The notes under the pieces are model-generated. The model was not told the DNA's origin. It saw only the letters and a list, made by a program, of their open reading frames with translations, and made no database searches. DNA of 28,535 nucleotides, taken from NCBI GenBank assembly GCA_028865375.1, contig JAGWKJ010000002.1, forward strand, positions 1 to 28,535. The letters run 5' to 3'. Shown piece by piece: positions 14,575-22,385 of this stretch (its first letter is position 1; each line of letters opens with the position of its first letter). This stretch comes from Hyphomicrobiales bacterium. Its GTDB lineage: Bacteria > Pseudomonadota > Alphaproteobacteria > Rhizobiales > Beijerinckiaceae. Both the position numbers and the translations under genes were made by a program.

Positions 14575-15513
14575 ATGACGGAAATCGCCGCCGCCTCCGG
14601 GTTCGCCGCAGCCCTCGCGCGCGACGCGGTCGCCGTCGACGCGGCGATCGCGGCGCTGTTGTCGCCGACCCCGGCCGCGGGCGAGATCGCGCGACCGGCG
14701 CGCCTGTTGGAGGCGATGCGCTATGCCGCGCTGGGTCCCGGCAAGCGGCTGCGGCCGTTCCTCGTCATGGCCTGCGCGCGCGCCTGCGGAGCGCCGGACT
14801 CTCCCGCGCTCGCGCGCGTCGCGGCGGCGTTGGAATGCGTGCACGCCTATTCGCTCGTCCACGACGACCTGCCCGCGATGGACGACGACGACCTGCGCCG
14901 CGGCCGGCCGACGCTGCACCGCGCCTTTGACGAAGCCACCGCCATCCTGGCAGGCGACGCGCTGCTCACGCTCGCATTCGACGCAATGGCCGACCCCGCC
15001 GCCCATCCCGACCCGCTCGTGCGGGCGGAACTCGCGCTCGGCCTCGCGCGCGCCGCGGGCGCGGGCGGCATGGTGGGGGGCCAGGCGCTCGACATCGAGG
15101 CGGAGTCGTCGCCCGGGGTCCCGGCCGCCGAACGGGTGGCCGAACTCCACGCGATGAAGACCGGCGCGCTGCTCCGGTTTTCGGCGGAAGCGGGCGCGAT
15201 CTTCGCGGGCGCGGCCGGCGCGAGGCGCGAGGCGCTGGCGGGATACGGCGCCGCGCTCGGGGCCGCGTTCCAGATCGCCGACGACGTGCTCGACGTCGAG
15301 GGCGAGGCGTCGGCGCTCGGCAAGAAGGTCGGCAAGGACGCCGGCCGCGGCAAGGCGACCTTCGTCGCCGCGCTCGGCCTTGACCGCGCGCGCGACCGGC
15401 GCGACAGGTGCGTCGCCGAGGCCAAGGCGCATCTCGGACGCGCCGGGCTCGGCGCGGGCGCGCTCGACGCGTTGCGGGCGGCGGCGGATTTCGCCGCGCG
15501 GCGCCGCAGCTGA
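14575..15513 (+). CDS. ispA: Polyprenyl synthetase, farnesyl/geranylgeranyl diphosphate synthase type
   Basis: A protein of 312 residues. It condenses isopentenyl diphosphate with allylic diphosphates to make FPP (or GGPP) in the cytoplasm. Seen: GKRLRPFLV (57-65), the first Asp-rich motif DDLPAMDDDD (97-106) with the two-residue insertion of type II bacterial enzymes, LRRGRPTLH, the KTGALLRF segment, and the second motif DDVLDVEG near FQIADD. The residues before the first motif (HAYSLVHDD) match E. coli-type IspA, favouring FPP. The start at ATG 14575 has no obvious Shine-Dalgarno; upstream readings run into the tRNA-Lys region. Usual partners xseB and dxs are absent. Instead hpnI follows after 35 nt, linking this gene to hopanoid synthesis, where FPP is the squalene precursor. 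Confidence 0.93.
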   Translation: MTEIAAASGFAAALARDAVAVDAAIAALLSPTPAAGEIARPARLLEAMRYAALGPGKRLRPFLVMACARACGAPDSPALARVAAALECVHAYSLVHDDLPAMDDDDLRRGRPTLHRAFDEATAILAGDALLTLAFDAMADPAAHPDPLVRAELALGLARAAGAGGMVGGQALDIEAESSPGVPAAERVAELHAMKTGALLRFSAEAGAIFAGAAGARREALAGYGAALGAAFQIADDVLDVEGEASALGKKVGKDAGRGKATFVAALGLDRARDRRDRCVAEAKAHLGRAGLGAGALDALRAAADFAARRRS

Positions 15514-15536
15514 ACGGGGCGCCCCGCCGGATCGAT

Positions 15537-15541
15537 GGGAG
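15537..15541 (+). promoter_or_regulatory. Ribosome binding site supporting a CTG start for hpnI
   Basis: GGGAG lies 7 nt before the in-frame CTG at 15549. No ATG, GTG or TTG in this frame lies near it. The ATG overlapping it at 15535 opens only a five-codon frame. Confidence 0.5.
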
Positions 15542-15548
15542 AGCGGGC

Positions 15549-16700
15549 CTGAACACGATCGCGCATCTGACGCTGGCGCTCGCCGCCCTGTCCGCCATCC
15601 TGACGCTGGTCGCCGCCGCGCTCGCCGCCCCATGGATCGCCGCGGCGCGCGCGCCCGCGCGGGGGCCGCGCCGGCTCCCCCGCGTCACCGTGCTGAAACC
15701 GCGGTGCGGCGACGCGCCCGGCCTCGACGCGCGGCTCGAAGCCGCACTGGCGCAGGACTATCCCGCCCGCGTCGACCTCGTGCTCGGCGTCGCCGATCCA
15801 AACGACGGCGCCCTGCCCGCGGCGCGCCGGCTCGTCGCCGCCCATCCCGACCGCGACGTGCGCATCGTCGTCGACCCGCGACTGGCGGGCCCCAACCGCA
15901 AGGCCTCGAACCTCGCCAACATGGAACGCGAGATCGACGGCGAGATCGTCGTCGCCGCGGACAGCGACGTCACATGGCCCCGCGATTGCCTGGGCAGGCT
16001 CGTCGCCGCGCTGGAGGCGCCGGGCGTCGGGATCGTCTCGGCGCCCTATCGGGGCGTCGCGGAGGGCGGCCCGTGGGCGCGGTTGGCGGCGATGACCATC
16101 GACCGGCTCGTGCTGCCCTTCACGGTCGCCGCCGTGCGGTTGGGCGTCGCCGAACCCTGCCTCGGCGCGACGGTGGCGCTGCGCCGCGACGCGCTGCGCG
16201 CGCTCGGCGGCTTCGCGCGCTTCGCCGACCGGCTCGCCGACGACCACGCGCTGGGCGAGGCGGCGCGCACGATGGGCTTGCGCACCGCCATGCCGCGGAT
16301 GCTGGTCGCTCACCATTGCGCGCCGCGCGGCGCGCGCGGGCTCGCGCGCCAGGAGCTGCGCTGGGCGCGCCCGGTGCGCAAGGTCGCGCCGCTGCATTAC
16401 GCGATGGCGCTGCTCGCCCAGCCGCTGCCGCTGGCGCTGCTCGCCCTGCCGTTGGACGGCTTCGAACGCGCCGCCTGGATGGTCGTCGGCGTGGCGCTCG
16501 GCGCGCGCTTCGCGCTCCAGCTCGCGGTCGACGCGGCGCTCGGCGGGAGGCCGCTGCCCGATCCGTTGCTTCCGCTGCGCGACCTCGCCACCTTCGCCGT
16601 ATTCCTGGCCGCGCTCCGTCCGGGTCCGATCGCGTGGCGCGGCGAGACTTTCCGCGTCGACGCCGAGGGCCGACTGCTCTCGGGCGAACCGGCGGAGTGA
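15549..16700 (+). CDS. hpnI: Hopanoid glycosyltransferase HpnI (family 21 type)
   Basis: A protein of 383 residues if begun at CTG 15549. HpnI transfers N-acetylglucosamine from a UDP-sugar to bacteriohopanetetrol at the inner membrane. Seen: an N-terminal membrane helix (about 5-30), RVTVLKP (45-51), D83 in ADPND, D138-S-D140, D231-D232 in RLADDHALG, and Q268-E-L-R-W272, which together form the D1-D2-D3-(Q/R)xxRW signature of ceramide-glucosyltransferase-like enzymes. C-terminal hydrophobic segments follow (about 283-303, 308-328 and 345-356). The first standard in-frame start codon downstream is a GTG within TVLKP, which would delete the membrane helix, so a non-standard CTG start with GGGAG upstream is preferred. 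It is 35 nt after ispA and overlaps hpnK by 4 nt. The start is the uncertain part; the family assignment is firm. Confidence 0.88.
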   Translation: MNTIAHLTLALAALSAILTLVAAALAAPWIAAARAPARGPRRLPRVTVLKPRCGDAPGLDARLEAALAQDYPARVDLVLGVADPNDGALPAARRLVAAHPDRDVRIVVDPRLAGPNRKASNLANMEREIDGEIVVAADSDVTWPRDCLGRLVAALEAPGVGIVSAPYRGVAEGGPWARLAAMTIDRLVLPFTVAAVRLGVAEPCLGATVALRRDALRALGGFARFADRLADDHALGEAARTMGLRTAMPRMLVAHHCAPRGARGLARQELRWARPVRKVAPLHYAMALLAQPLPLALLALPLDGFERAAWMVVGVALGARFALQLAVDAALGGRPLPDPLLPLRDLATFAVFLAALRPGPIAWRGETFRVDAEGRLLSGEPAE

Positions 16701-17509
16701 ACGCCCGCACGACGATCGTCACCGCCGACGATTTCGGCCTCTCGGACGAGGTCGACGAGGCGATCGAGCGCGCGCACCTCGGAGGCATCGTCACGCATGC
16801 GAGCCTGATGGTCGGCGGACCGTCGGCGGCCGGCGCGATCGGACGCGCGGCGCGGATGCCGCGACTCGGCGTCGGCCTGCACGTCGCCCTGTGCGAGATC
16901 GCGCCGACGGGCCCCGCGCCGGGTCTCGTCGACGGCGGCGGCCTGTTGCGCGACGACATCGCGCGTTACGGCGTCGCGCTCGGCCTGCGGCCGCGTCTCG
17001 CCCGCGCGGTCGAGGACCAGATCGAGGCGCAGTTCGACGCCTTCGCCGCCCTTGGCCTGTCGCCGACCCATGTCGACGCGCACAAGCACCTGCACCTGCA
17101 CCCCGTCGTCGGCGACGCGCTGGTCCGCGTCGCGGCGCGCCGGCGCGTGCCACGGCTGCGCGTGCCTTTCGAGCCGCGTCCGGCGCTGGCGGCGATCGAA
17201 CCGACGGCCCCCAGCGCGTTTCACGCCGCGCTGAACCTCGCCGCCAAGCGGCTTGCGCGGGCCGCGCGCGCGGCGGGCGTGCCGACCAACGACGTCCTGT
17301 TCGGGTTGCGCTGGTCGGGCGCGATGTCCAAGCGGCGGCTGCTCGGCCTGCTCGGCGCCGCGCGACCGGGCGCGACCGAGATCCACGTCCATCCCGCGAC
17401 CGCGCACGGATGGCGCTTCCACGCCCCGGCTTATCGCTACGCCGAGGAACTGGCGGCGTTGACCGACCCGGACGTGCGCGCGGCCTTCGCGGCGGCCGGC
17501 CGCGGCTGA
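16697..17509 (+). CDS. hpnK: Hopanoid deacetylase HpnK (YdjC/ChbG family)
   Basis: A protein of 270 residues. HpnK removes the acetyl group from N-acetylglucosaminyl-bacteriohopanetetrol made by HpnI, giving the glucosaminyl hopanoid. It has the YdjC-type deacetylase signature: TIVTADDFGLSDEVDEAI with D11 and D12, GLHVAL with H62, and the metal-binding cluster THVDAHKHLHLHP (124-136), plus EIHVHPATAHGW near the C-terminus. The GTG start at 16697 overlaps the hpnI stop (GTGA), with a GGCGGA purine stretch directly before it. In many hopanoid producers hpnJ, a radical SAM enzyme that converts this product to the cyclitol ether, lies with hpnI and hpnK; here it does not. The gene is convergent with the flavoprotein (6 nt gap). 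Confidence 0.93.
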   Translation: MNARTTIVTADDFGLSDEVDEAIERAHLGGIVTHASLMVGGPSAAGAIGRAARMPRLGVGLHVALCEIAPTGPAPGLVDGGGLLRDDIARYGVALGLRPRLARAVEDQIEAQFDAFAALGLSPTHVDAHKHLHLHPVVGDALVRVAARRRVPRLRVPFEPRPALAAIEPTAPSAFHAALNLAAKRLARAARAAGVPTNDVLFGLRWSGAMSKRRLLGLLGAARPGATEIHVHPATAHGWRFHAPAYRYAEELAALTDPDVRAAFAAAGRG

Positions 17510-17515
17510 ACGCGC

Positions 17516-18910
17516 TCAGTCGGGCAGCATCTTGCCGGGGTTCATCAGGTCGCGCGGATCGAGCGCGGCCTTGATCGCGCGCATCGCCGCCACGGCCTCG
17601 GCGCCGTGTTCGTCGACGAGGAACGCGCGCTTGCCCTGGCCCACGCCGTGCTCGCCGGTGCAGGTGCCCCCCATCGCGATGGCTCGATGGGCGAGGCGGT
17701 CGGCGAACGCCTTCACCGCCGCGATCTCGGCGGGATCGTCGGGCATCGCCATCGGGCTGGTGTGGAAATTGCCGTCGCCGACGTGGCCGACGATCGGCGC
17801 CACGAAGCCGCATGCCTCGATGTCGGCCATCGTCTCCTCGACGCAATCGGCCAGCCGGGACAGCGGCACGCAGGCGTCGGTGGCGAGCGGCTTGGCGCCC
17901 GGCCGCAACAGCAGCGAAGCCCAGTAGGAATCGTGGCGCGCCTGCCACAGCCGCGTGCGGTCCTCCGGCTTGGTCGCCCATCGGAAGTCGGCGCCGCCGA
18001 ACTCCGCGGCGATCTCGCCGAAGCGCGCGACCTGCTCGGCCACGCCGGCCTCGGTGCCGTGGAACTCGACGAACAGCGCCGGGCTCTCGGGCAGGTCGAT
18101 GCCCGAATGCAGGCGGTTGGCGCGCATCTGCACCGCGTCGACGAGCTCGACGCGCGCCAGCGGCACGCCCGCCTGGATCGCCATGATCGCCGCGTCGCAG
18201 GCGGCCCGCACCGTTTGGAACGGGCAGACGCCGCCGGCGATCGCCTCGGGCAGCGGATGCAGCTTCAACGTGACTTGCGTGACGATCCCGAGCGTGCCTT
18301 CCGCGCCCACGAACAGGCGCGTCAGGTCGTAGCCGGCCGACGACTTGCGCGCGCGCGTCGAGGTCTTCAGCACGCTCCCGTCGGCGAGCACGACGCGCAG
18401 GGCGAGCGCGTTCTCGCGCATCGTGCCGTAGCGCACCGCGTTGGTGCCCGACGCACGCGTCGAGACCATGCCGCCGACACTGGCGTCCGCCCCGGGATCG
18501 ACCGGAAAGAAAAGGCCGTCGTCCTTCAGCCGCGCGTTGAGCGCCTTGCGGGTGACGCCGGGCCCCACGACGCAATCGAAGTCCGCCGCGTCGACGGCCT
18601 CGATCCCGTCGAGCCCGGACACGTCGATCGCCACGCCGCCGTGGGGCGCGTTGACCTGGCCTTCGAGCGACGTGCCCGTGCCGAACGCGATCATCGGCGC
18701 GCCGTGCGCCGCGCAGATCGTCACCGCCGCGACCACGTCGGCCTCGTCGCGCGCGAACACCACCGCGTCGGGCGGCTGGTTGGGGATGTAGGTCAGCGTG
18801 TGCGCGTGCTGCTCGCGCACCGAGGGCGCGTCCGAATAGGCGTTGCCGAACCGCGCCGCGAGCGCCGCCTTGAGCGCGGTCGTCGCCTCTGGCGAAAGCC
18901 GGGCGGTCAC
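17516..18910 (-). CDS. FAD-linked oxidase, D-lactate dehydrogenase (cytochrome)-like
   Basis: A protein of 464 residues, typical of the GlcD/D-lactate dehydrogenase family in the VAO flavoprotein fold. Seen: PDAVVFARDEADV (47-59) and FGTGTSLEGQ (76-85) of the FAD-binding PP-loop, then the long FAD stretch with DPGADASVGGMVSTRASGTNAVRYG and FVGAEGTLGIVTQ, and in the C-terminal cap HVGDGNFH and TGEHGVGQGK, whose histidines form the metal/substrate site. The enzyme would oxidise D-lactate or another D-2-hydroxy acid to the keto acid and pass electrons to a cytochrome or quinone acceptor. The start is GTG at 18910, overlapping the glgX stop by 4 nt (GTGA), so it is translationally coupled to the glycogen operon. 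No iron-sulfur partner gene (glcF type) is present, which favours the single-subunit lactate-type enzyme. The substrate is inferred. Confidence 0.9.
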   Translation of the reverse strand: MTARLSPEATTALKAALAARFGNAYSDAPSVREQHAHTLTYIPNQPPDAVVFARDEADVVAAVTICAAHGAPMIAFGTGTSLEGQVNAPHGGVAIDVSGLDGIEAVDAADFDCVVGPGVTRKALNARLKDDGLFFPVDPGADASVGGMVSTRASGTNAVRYGTMRENALALRVVLADGSVLKTSTRARKSSAGYDLTRLFVGAEGTLGIVTQVTLKLHPLPEAIAGGVCPFQTVRAACDAAIMAIQAGVPLARVELVDAVQMRANRLHSGIDLPESPALFVEFHGTEAGVAEQVARFGEIAAEFGGADFRWATKPEDRTRLWQARHDSYWASLLLRPGAKPLATDACVPLSRLADCVEETMADIEACGFVAPIVGHVGDGNFHTSPMAMPDDPAEIAAVKAFADRLAHRAIAMGGTCTGEHGVGQGKRAFLVDEHGAEAVAAMRAIKAALDPRDLMNPGKMLPD

Positions 18911-20928
18911 GGTCGCGCGTCCCGTTCGACGAAGACGGCCGCGCTGCGCGCGGGCGAGACGAACGTCACGCCACGGCAATCGGGCGCGTCGCGGCTGGCG
19001 AGCGCCAGCGACCATGCCCTGCCCGGCGAAGGCGCGGGCAGTTCCACGGCGACCGCGGCCTCGCCCGCGTTGAGGACGATCGCGACCCGGTCGAGCCCGT
19101 GCGGCGTGGGCAGCGCGAAGGCCGCGACGAGGAACGGCGGGCCTCCCTGCCAGTCTCCGGCGCCCTCCAGCATCGCCTTCGCCCCGCGCCATTCGACGTC
19201 GGGCGGCAGGCCCGGCGCCGCTGGCGCGCCGGTGAGGAACGCATCGTCGCGCAGGCATGGGTGGTCGCGGCGCAACCGGATCGCGCGCGCGACGAAGTCG
19301 GCGAGGTCCATGTCGGCGTTCGTCCAGTCGATCCACGACACGGGGCCGGGTTGCGCATAGGCGTTGTTGTTGCCGCCCTGCGTGCGGCCGAGCTCGTCGC
19401 CCATGCCCAGCATCGGCGCGCCGCGCGAGCAGAACAGCGTGAGCAGCAGCGAGCGGACGTCGGCCTCGCGCTCGGCGCGCACCTTGGGGTCGTCGCTCGG
19501 CCCCTCGACGCCATGGTTCCATGAATTGTTGTCGTCCGTGCCGTCGCGGTTTCCCTCGCCGTTCGCCTCGTTGCTCTTGCGCGCGTAGGAGACGAGGTCG
19601 GCGAGCGTGAAGCCGTCGTGCGCGGCGACGAAGTTCACGCTGCGGGACGGCGACCCCTTGGCGGCGAAGACGTCGCTGGAGCCCGCCAACCGCGTCGCGA
19701 GCGCGCCCTTCGAGCCCGCGTCGCCGCGCCAGAACCGGCGCGCGTCGTCGCGGTAGCGGTCGTTCCACTCGCCCCATTCGCGCGGGAAGCGGCCGAGCGC
19801 GTATCCGCCCGGACCCACGTCCCAAGGCTCAGCGATCAGCGTGCCGCGCGACAGGACCGGATCGGCGCGGATCGCCTCGATCAGCGGCGCGGCGGGATCG
19901 AAGCCGTCGTCGCGACGGCCGAGCGCGGTGGCGAGGTCGAAGCGGAAACCGTCGATGCCGCCCAGGGCCATCCAGCGCCGCAGGCAGGCCAGAGCCATCG
20001 CCGTCACCGGCGGCCGGCCCAGCGCGACGCAATTGCCGGTGCCGCAATCGTCGACGTAGCGCGCGGGATCGCCCTCGCGCATCCGGTAATAGGTCCCGTC
20101 GTCGAGCCCGCGCAGCGACAGCGTCGGGCCGAATTCGTCGCTCTCGGCGGTGTGGTTGAGCACGACGTCGAGCACGACTTCGAGGCCCGCCGCGTGCAAC
20201 GCGTCGGTCGCCGCGCGCACCTCCGCGAAGCCGCCCGGCGCCATGCGCGGATCGGGCGCGCCGAACACGGCGGGATTGTAGCCCCAAGCGTTGGCCAGCC
20301 CCATCGCGGTCAGGCGCGGCTCGTCGCAGACGACGGCGGCGGGCATGATCTCGACCGTCGTGATCCCGAGCCGGCGGAAATGGCCGAGCGCCGGCGCGGA
20401 GGCGAGCGCGGCGAAGCGGCCGCGCAGCGCCGGGTCGACGCCCGGCAGCGTCGCCGAAAATCCATGAAGGTTGAGTTCGTAGATCGCGCTGTCGCAGAAC
20501 CGCACCCGCGCGCGCCCAGGCTCGGACGCGCCGGCCGGCGGCGCCTCCTCGACGATCGCCTTGGGGCGCGACGCGCCGTCGTCGAAGCCGCGCTCCAGCG
20601 CGCCGGGCGAAAGCGCGAACGGACGGTCGAACCGGGTCGCGAACGGATCGGCGAGCAGCTTGGCGACGTCGAAGCGCCTGCCCCGCGCCGGGTCGAACTC
20701 GCCGTCGGCCCGCAGGCCGTAGCGCGCGCCCGCCTTCAGGCCGTCGACGCGGACGCGGAACACGTCGTCGTCGCCACGCGCCATCGCGACGCGGCGGGTC
20801 TCGCGTTCGCCCGTCCCGTCGAACAGGCAGAGCGTCACTGTCTCGGCGCGCGACGAATAGACCGAGAACTCCACGCCTTCTGGATCGACCCTCGGCCCCA
20901 GCGCGCCGAGCCCCTTGGCGTCCGTCAT
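18907..20928 (-). CDS. glgX: Glycogen debranching enzyme GlgX
   Basis: A protein of 673 residues. It hydrolyses alpha-1,6 branches of phosphorylase-trimmed glycogen in the cytoplasm. Domain order: N-terminal CBM48-type beta domain (about 8-100, VEFSVYSSRAETVTLCLFD), a GH13 isoamylase-type barrel, and a C-terminal beta domain. Barrel landmarks are VVLNHT (255-260), nucleophile D331 in GFRFDLATALGR, acid/base E367 in LIAEPWD, and H437-D438 in NFVAAHDGFTL. GNRDGTDDNNSWNHGVEG and GDELGRTQGGNNNAY are typical GlgX/isoamylase loops. The ATG at 20928 overlaps the glgA stop (ATGA), and its own stop overlaps the flavoprotein start. Isoamylase or TreX naming is possible, but the operon context favours GlgX. 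Confidence 0.96.
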   Translation of the reverse strand: MTDAKGLGALGPRVDPEGVEFSVYSSRAETVTLCLFDGTGERETRRVAMARGDDDVFRVRVDGLKAGARYGLRADGEFDPARGRRFDVAKLLADPFATRFDRPFALSPGALERGFDDGASRPKAIVEEAPPAGASEPGRARVRFCDSAIYELNLHGFSATLPGVDPALRGRFAALASAPALGHFRRLGITTVEIMPAAVVCDEPRLTAMGLANAWGYNPAVFGAPDPRMAPGGFAEVRAATDALHAAGLEVVLDVVLNHTAESDEFGPTLSLRGLDDGTYYRMREGDPARYVDDCGTGNCVALGRPPVTAMALACLRRWMALGGIDGFRFDLATALGRRDDGFDPAAPLIEAIRADPVLSRGTLIAEPWDVGPGGYALGRFPREWGEWNDRYRDDARRFWRGDAGSKGALATRLAGSSDVFAAKGSPSRSVNFVAAHDGFTLADLVSYARKSNEANGEGNRDGTDDNNSWNHGVEGPSDDPKVRAEREADVRSLLLTLFCSRGAPMLGMGDELGRTQGGNNNAYAQPGPVSWIDWTNADMDLADFVARAIRLRRDHPCLRDDAFLTGAPAAPGLPPDVEWRGAKAMLEGAGDWQGGPPFLVAAFALPTPHGLDRVAIVLNAGEAAVAVELPAPSPGRAWSLALASRDAPDCRGVTFVSPARSAAVFVERDARP

Positions 20929-22385
20929 CGCGCCGTCCGCGTCGCCACGAGGTCGCGGTAGAGCCGCGCATAGGCGCCGGCGGGCCGCCGCCACGACACG
21001 TCGGCGCGCATCCCGTTGAGGCGCAGGCGCTTGAACGTGGCGGGGTCGCGGTGGAGCGCGGCGGCGCGGCGCAACGCGGCGGCGTACGATTGCGCGTCGA
21101 CGGGCGAGAACACGATGCCGGTCGCCGCGCCGGCCTCGATGGCCGCCTCGTTGGCGTCGATCACCGTGTCGGCGAGGCCGCCCACGCGTGCCACCAGCGG
21201 CGGCGCGCCGTAGCGCAGCGCGCAGAGCTGGGTGAGCCCGCAAGGCTCGAATCGCGATGGCACGAGCAGGAAGTCGGCGCCGCCCTGGACGAGATGGGCG
21301 AGTTCCTCGTCGTAGCCGATCAGGACGCCGACGCGGCCGGGATGGGCGAGCGCGGCGCGCTCCATCGCGCCTTCGAGCGCGCGGTCGCCGGTCCCCAGCG
21401 CCGCGAGCTGGCCGCCGAGCGACAGCAACGTCGGCATCGCCTCGACGATCAGGTCGACGCCCTTCTGGGTCGTCAGCCGCGACACGAGGCCGAACAGCGG
21501 CGCCTGCGGATCCTCGGCGAGGCCGAGGCGCCGCTGCAGCGCGACCCGGTTCTTGTCGCGCTGGGCGAGGCGCGTCGCCGAATAGGCCTGCGTCAGCGCC
21601 GGATCGCCCGCCGGGTTCCAGACCGCCGTGTCGATGCCGTTTAGAATGCCCACGACGTCGGCGGCCCGCGTGGCCAACAGGCCGTCGAGGCCCATGCCGC
21701 CCTGAGGCGTCATGATCTCGGCCGCGTAGCTCGGCGACACGGTCGTGATGCGGTCGGCCATCTGCAGCCCGGCCTTCAGGAAGCCGATGGTGCCGTAATA
21801 TTCCACGCCGTCGAGCGCGAAGGCGTGCGGCGGCAGGCCCAGCCGCGCCAGCCAATCGGCCGGGAACTGGCCCTGGAAGGCGAGGTTGTGGATCGTCAGC
21901 ACGGTGGCGGGCCGCGGGCCGCCGTCGTAGCGAAGATAGGCGGGCGCGAGCGCGGCTTGCCAGTCGTGCGCGTGGACCACGTCGGGCGAGAAGTCGCCCG
22001 CGCCGTCGCGCGCGACGTCGGCGGCGGCGCGCGACAGCGCGGCGAACCGGAAGGCGTTGTCGGGCCAGTCGCGCCCGTCGGGGCCCAGATACGGGTTGCC
22101 GTGCCGCTCGAACAGGTGCGGCGCGTCGAGCGCGAGAAGTTCGAGGCCCGCCGCGCGGCCCGCCACGATCCGCGCCGGGCCGCCGAACAGCTCGGCGTAG
22201 CGCTTGGCCACCGTCGGCCGTTCGAGCGCCTTCATCGTCGCCGGATAGCCCGGCATCAGCGTGACGACGCGCACGTCCTCGGCGGCGAGCGCGGCGGGCA
22301 GCGCGCCCGCGACGTCGGCGAGGCCGCCTGTCTTGACGAGTGGATAGACCTCGGCGGCGACGGAGAGGACGCGCAGCGCGCTCAT
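20925..22385 (-). CDS. glgA: Glycogen synthase (ADP-glucose type)
   Basis: A protein of 486 residues, the usual length of bacterial GT5 glycogen synthases. It adds glucose from ADP-glucose to the non-reducing end of alpha-1,4-glucan. Seen: N-terminal VLSVAAEVYPLVKTGGLADV with K18 in the ADP-glucose-binding KTGGL motif, DVVHAHDWQAALAPAYL, TTVSPSYAAEI, a GLVSRLTTQKGVDLI segment, and the C-terminal active-site motif SRFEPCGLTQL. Everything expected is intact. The ATG at 22385 overlaps the glgC stop by 4 nt and its stop overlaps the glgX start, so it is translated in a coupled chain. Confidence 0.97.
   Translation of the reverse strand: MSALRVLSVAAEVYPLVKTGGLADVAGALPAALAAEDVRVVTLMPGYPATMKALERPTVAKRYAELFGGPARIVAGRAAGLELLALDAPHLFERHGNPYLGPDGRDWPDNAFRFAALSRAAADVARDGAGDFSPDVVHAHDWQAALAPAYLRYDGGPRPATVLTIHNLAFQGQFPADWLARLGLPPHAFALDGVEYYGTIGFLKAGLQMADRITTVSPSYAAEIMTPQGGMGLDGLLATRAADVVGILNGIDTAVWNPAGDPALTQAYSATRLAQRDKNRVALQRRLGLAEDPQAPLFGLVSRLTTQKGVDLIVEAMPTLLSLGGQLAALGTGDRALEGAMERAALAHPGRVGVLIGYDEELAHLVQGGADFLLVPSRFEPCGLTQLCALRYGAPPLVARVGGLADTVIDANEAAIEAGAATGIVFSPVDAQSYAAALRRAAALHRDPATFKRLRLNGMRADVSWRRPAGAYARLYRDLVATRTAR

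Noticed and set aside
15515..15526. Perfect 12-bp palindrome CGGGGCGCCCCG between ispA and hpnI
   Set aside because: Expected often in DNA this rich in G and C; too short for a terminator between co-transcribed genes.
19618..20961. A 447-codon plus-strand frame over glgX
   Set aside because: Arg/Ala/His-rich shadow of glgX; no domain visible.
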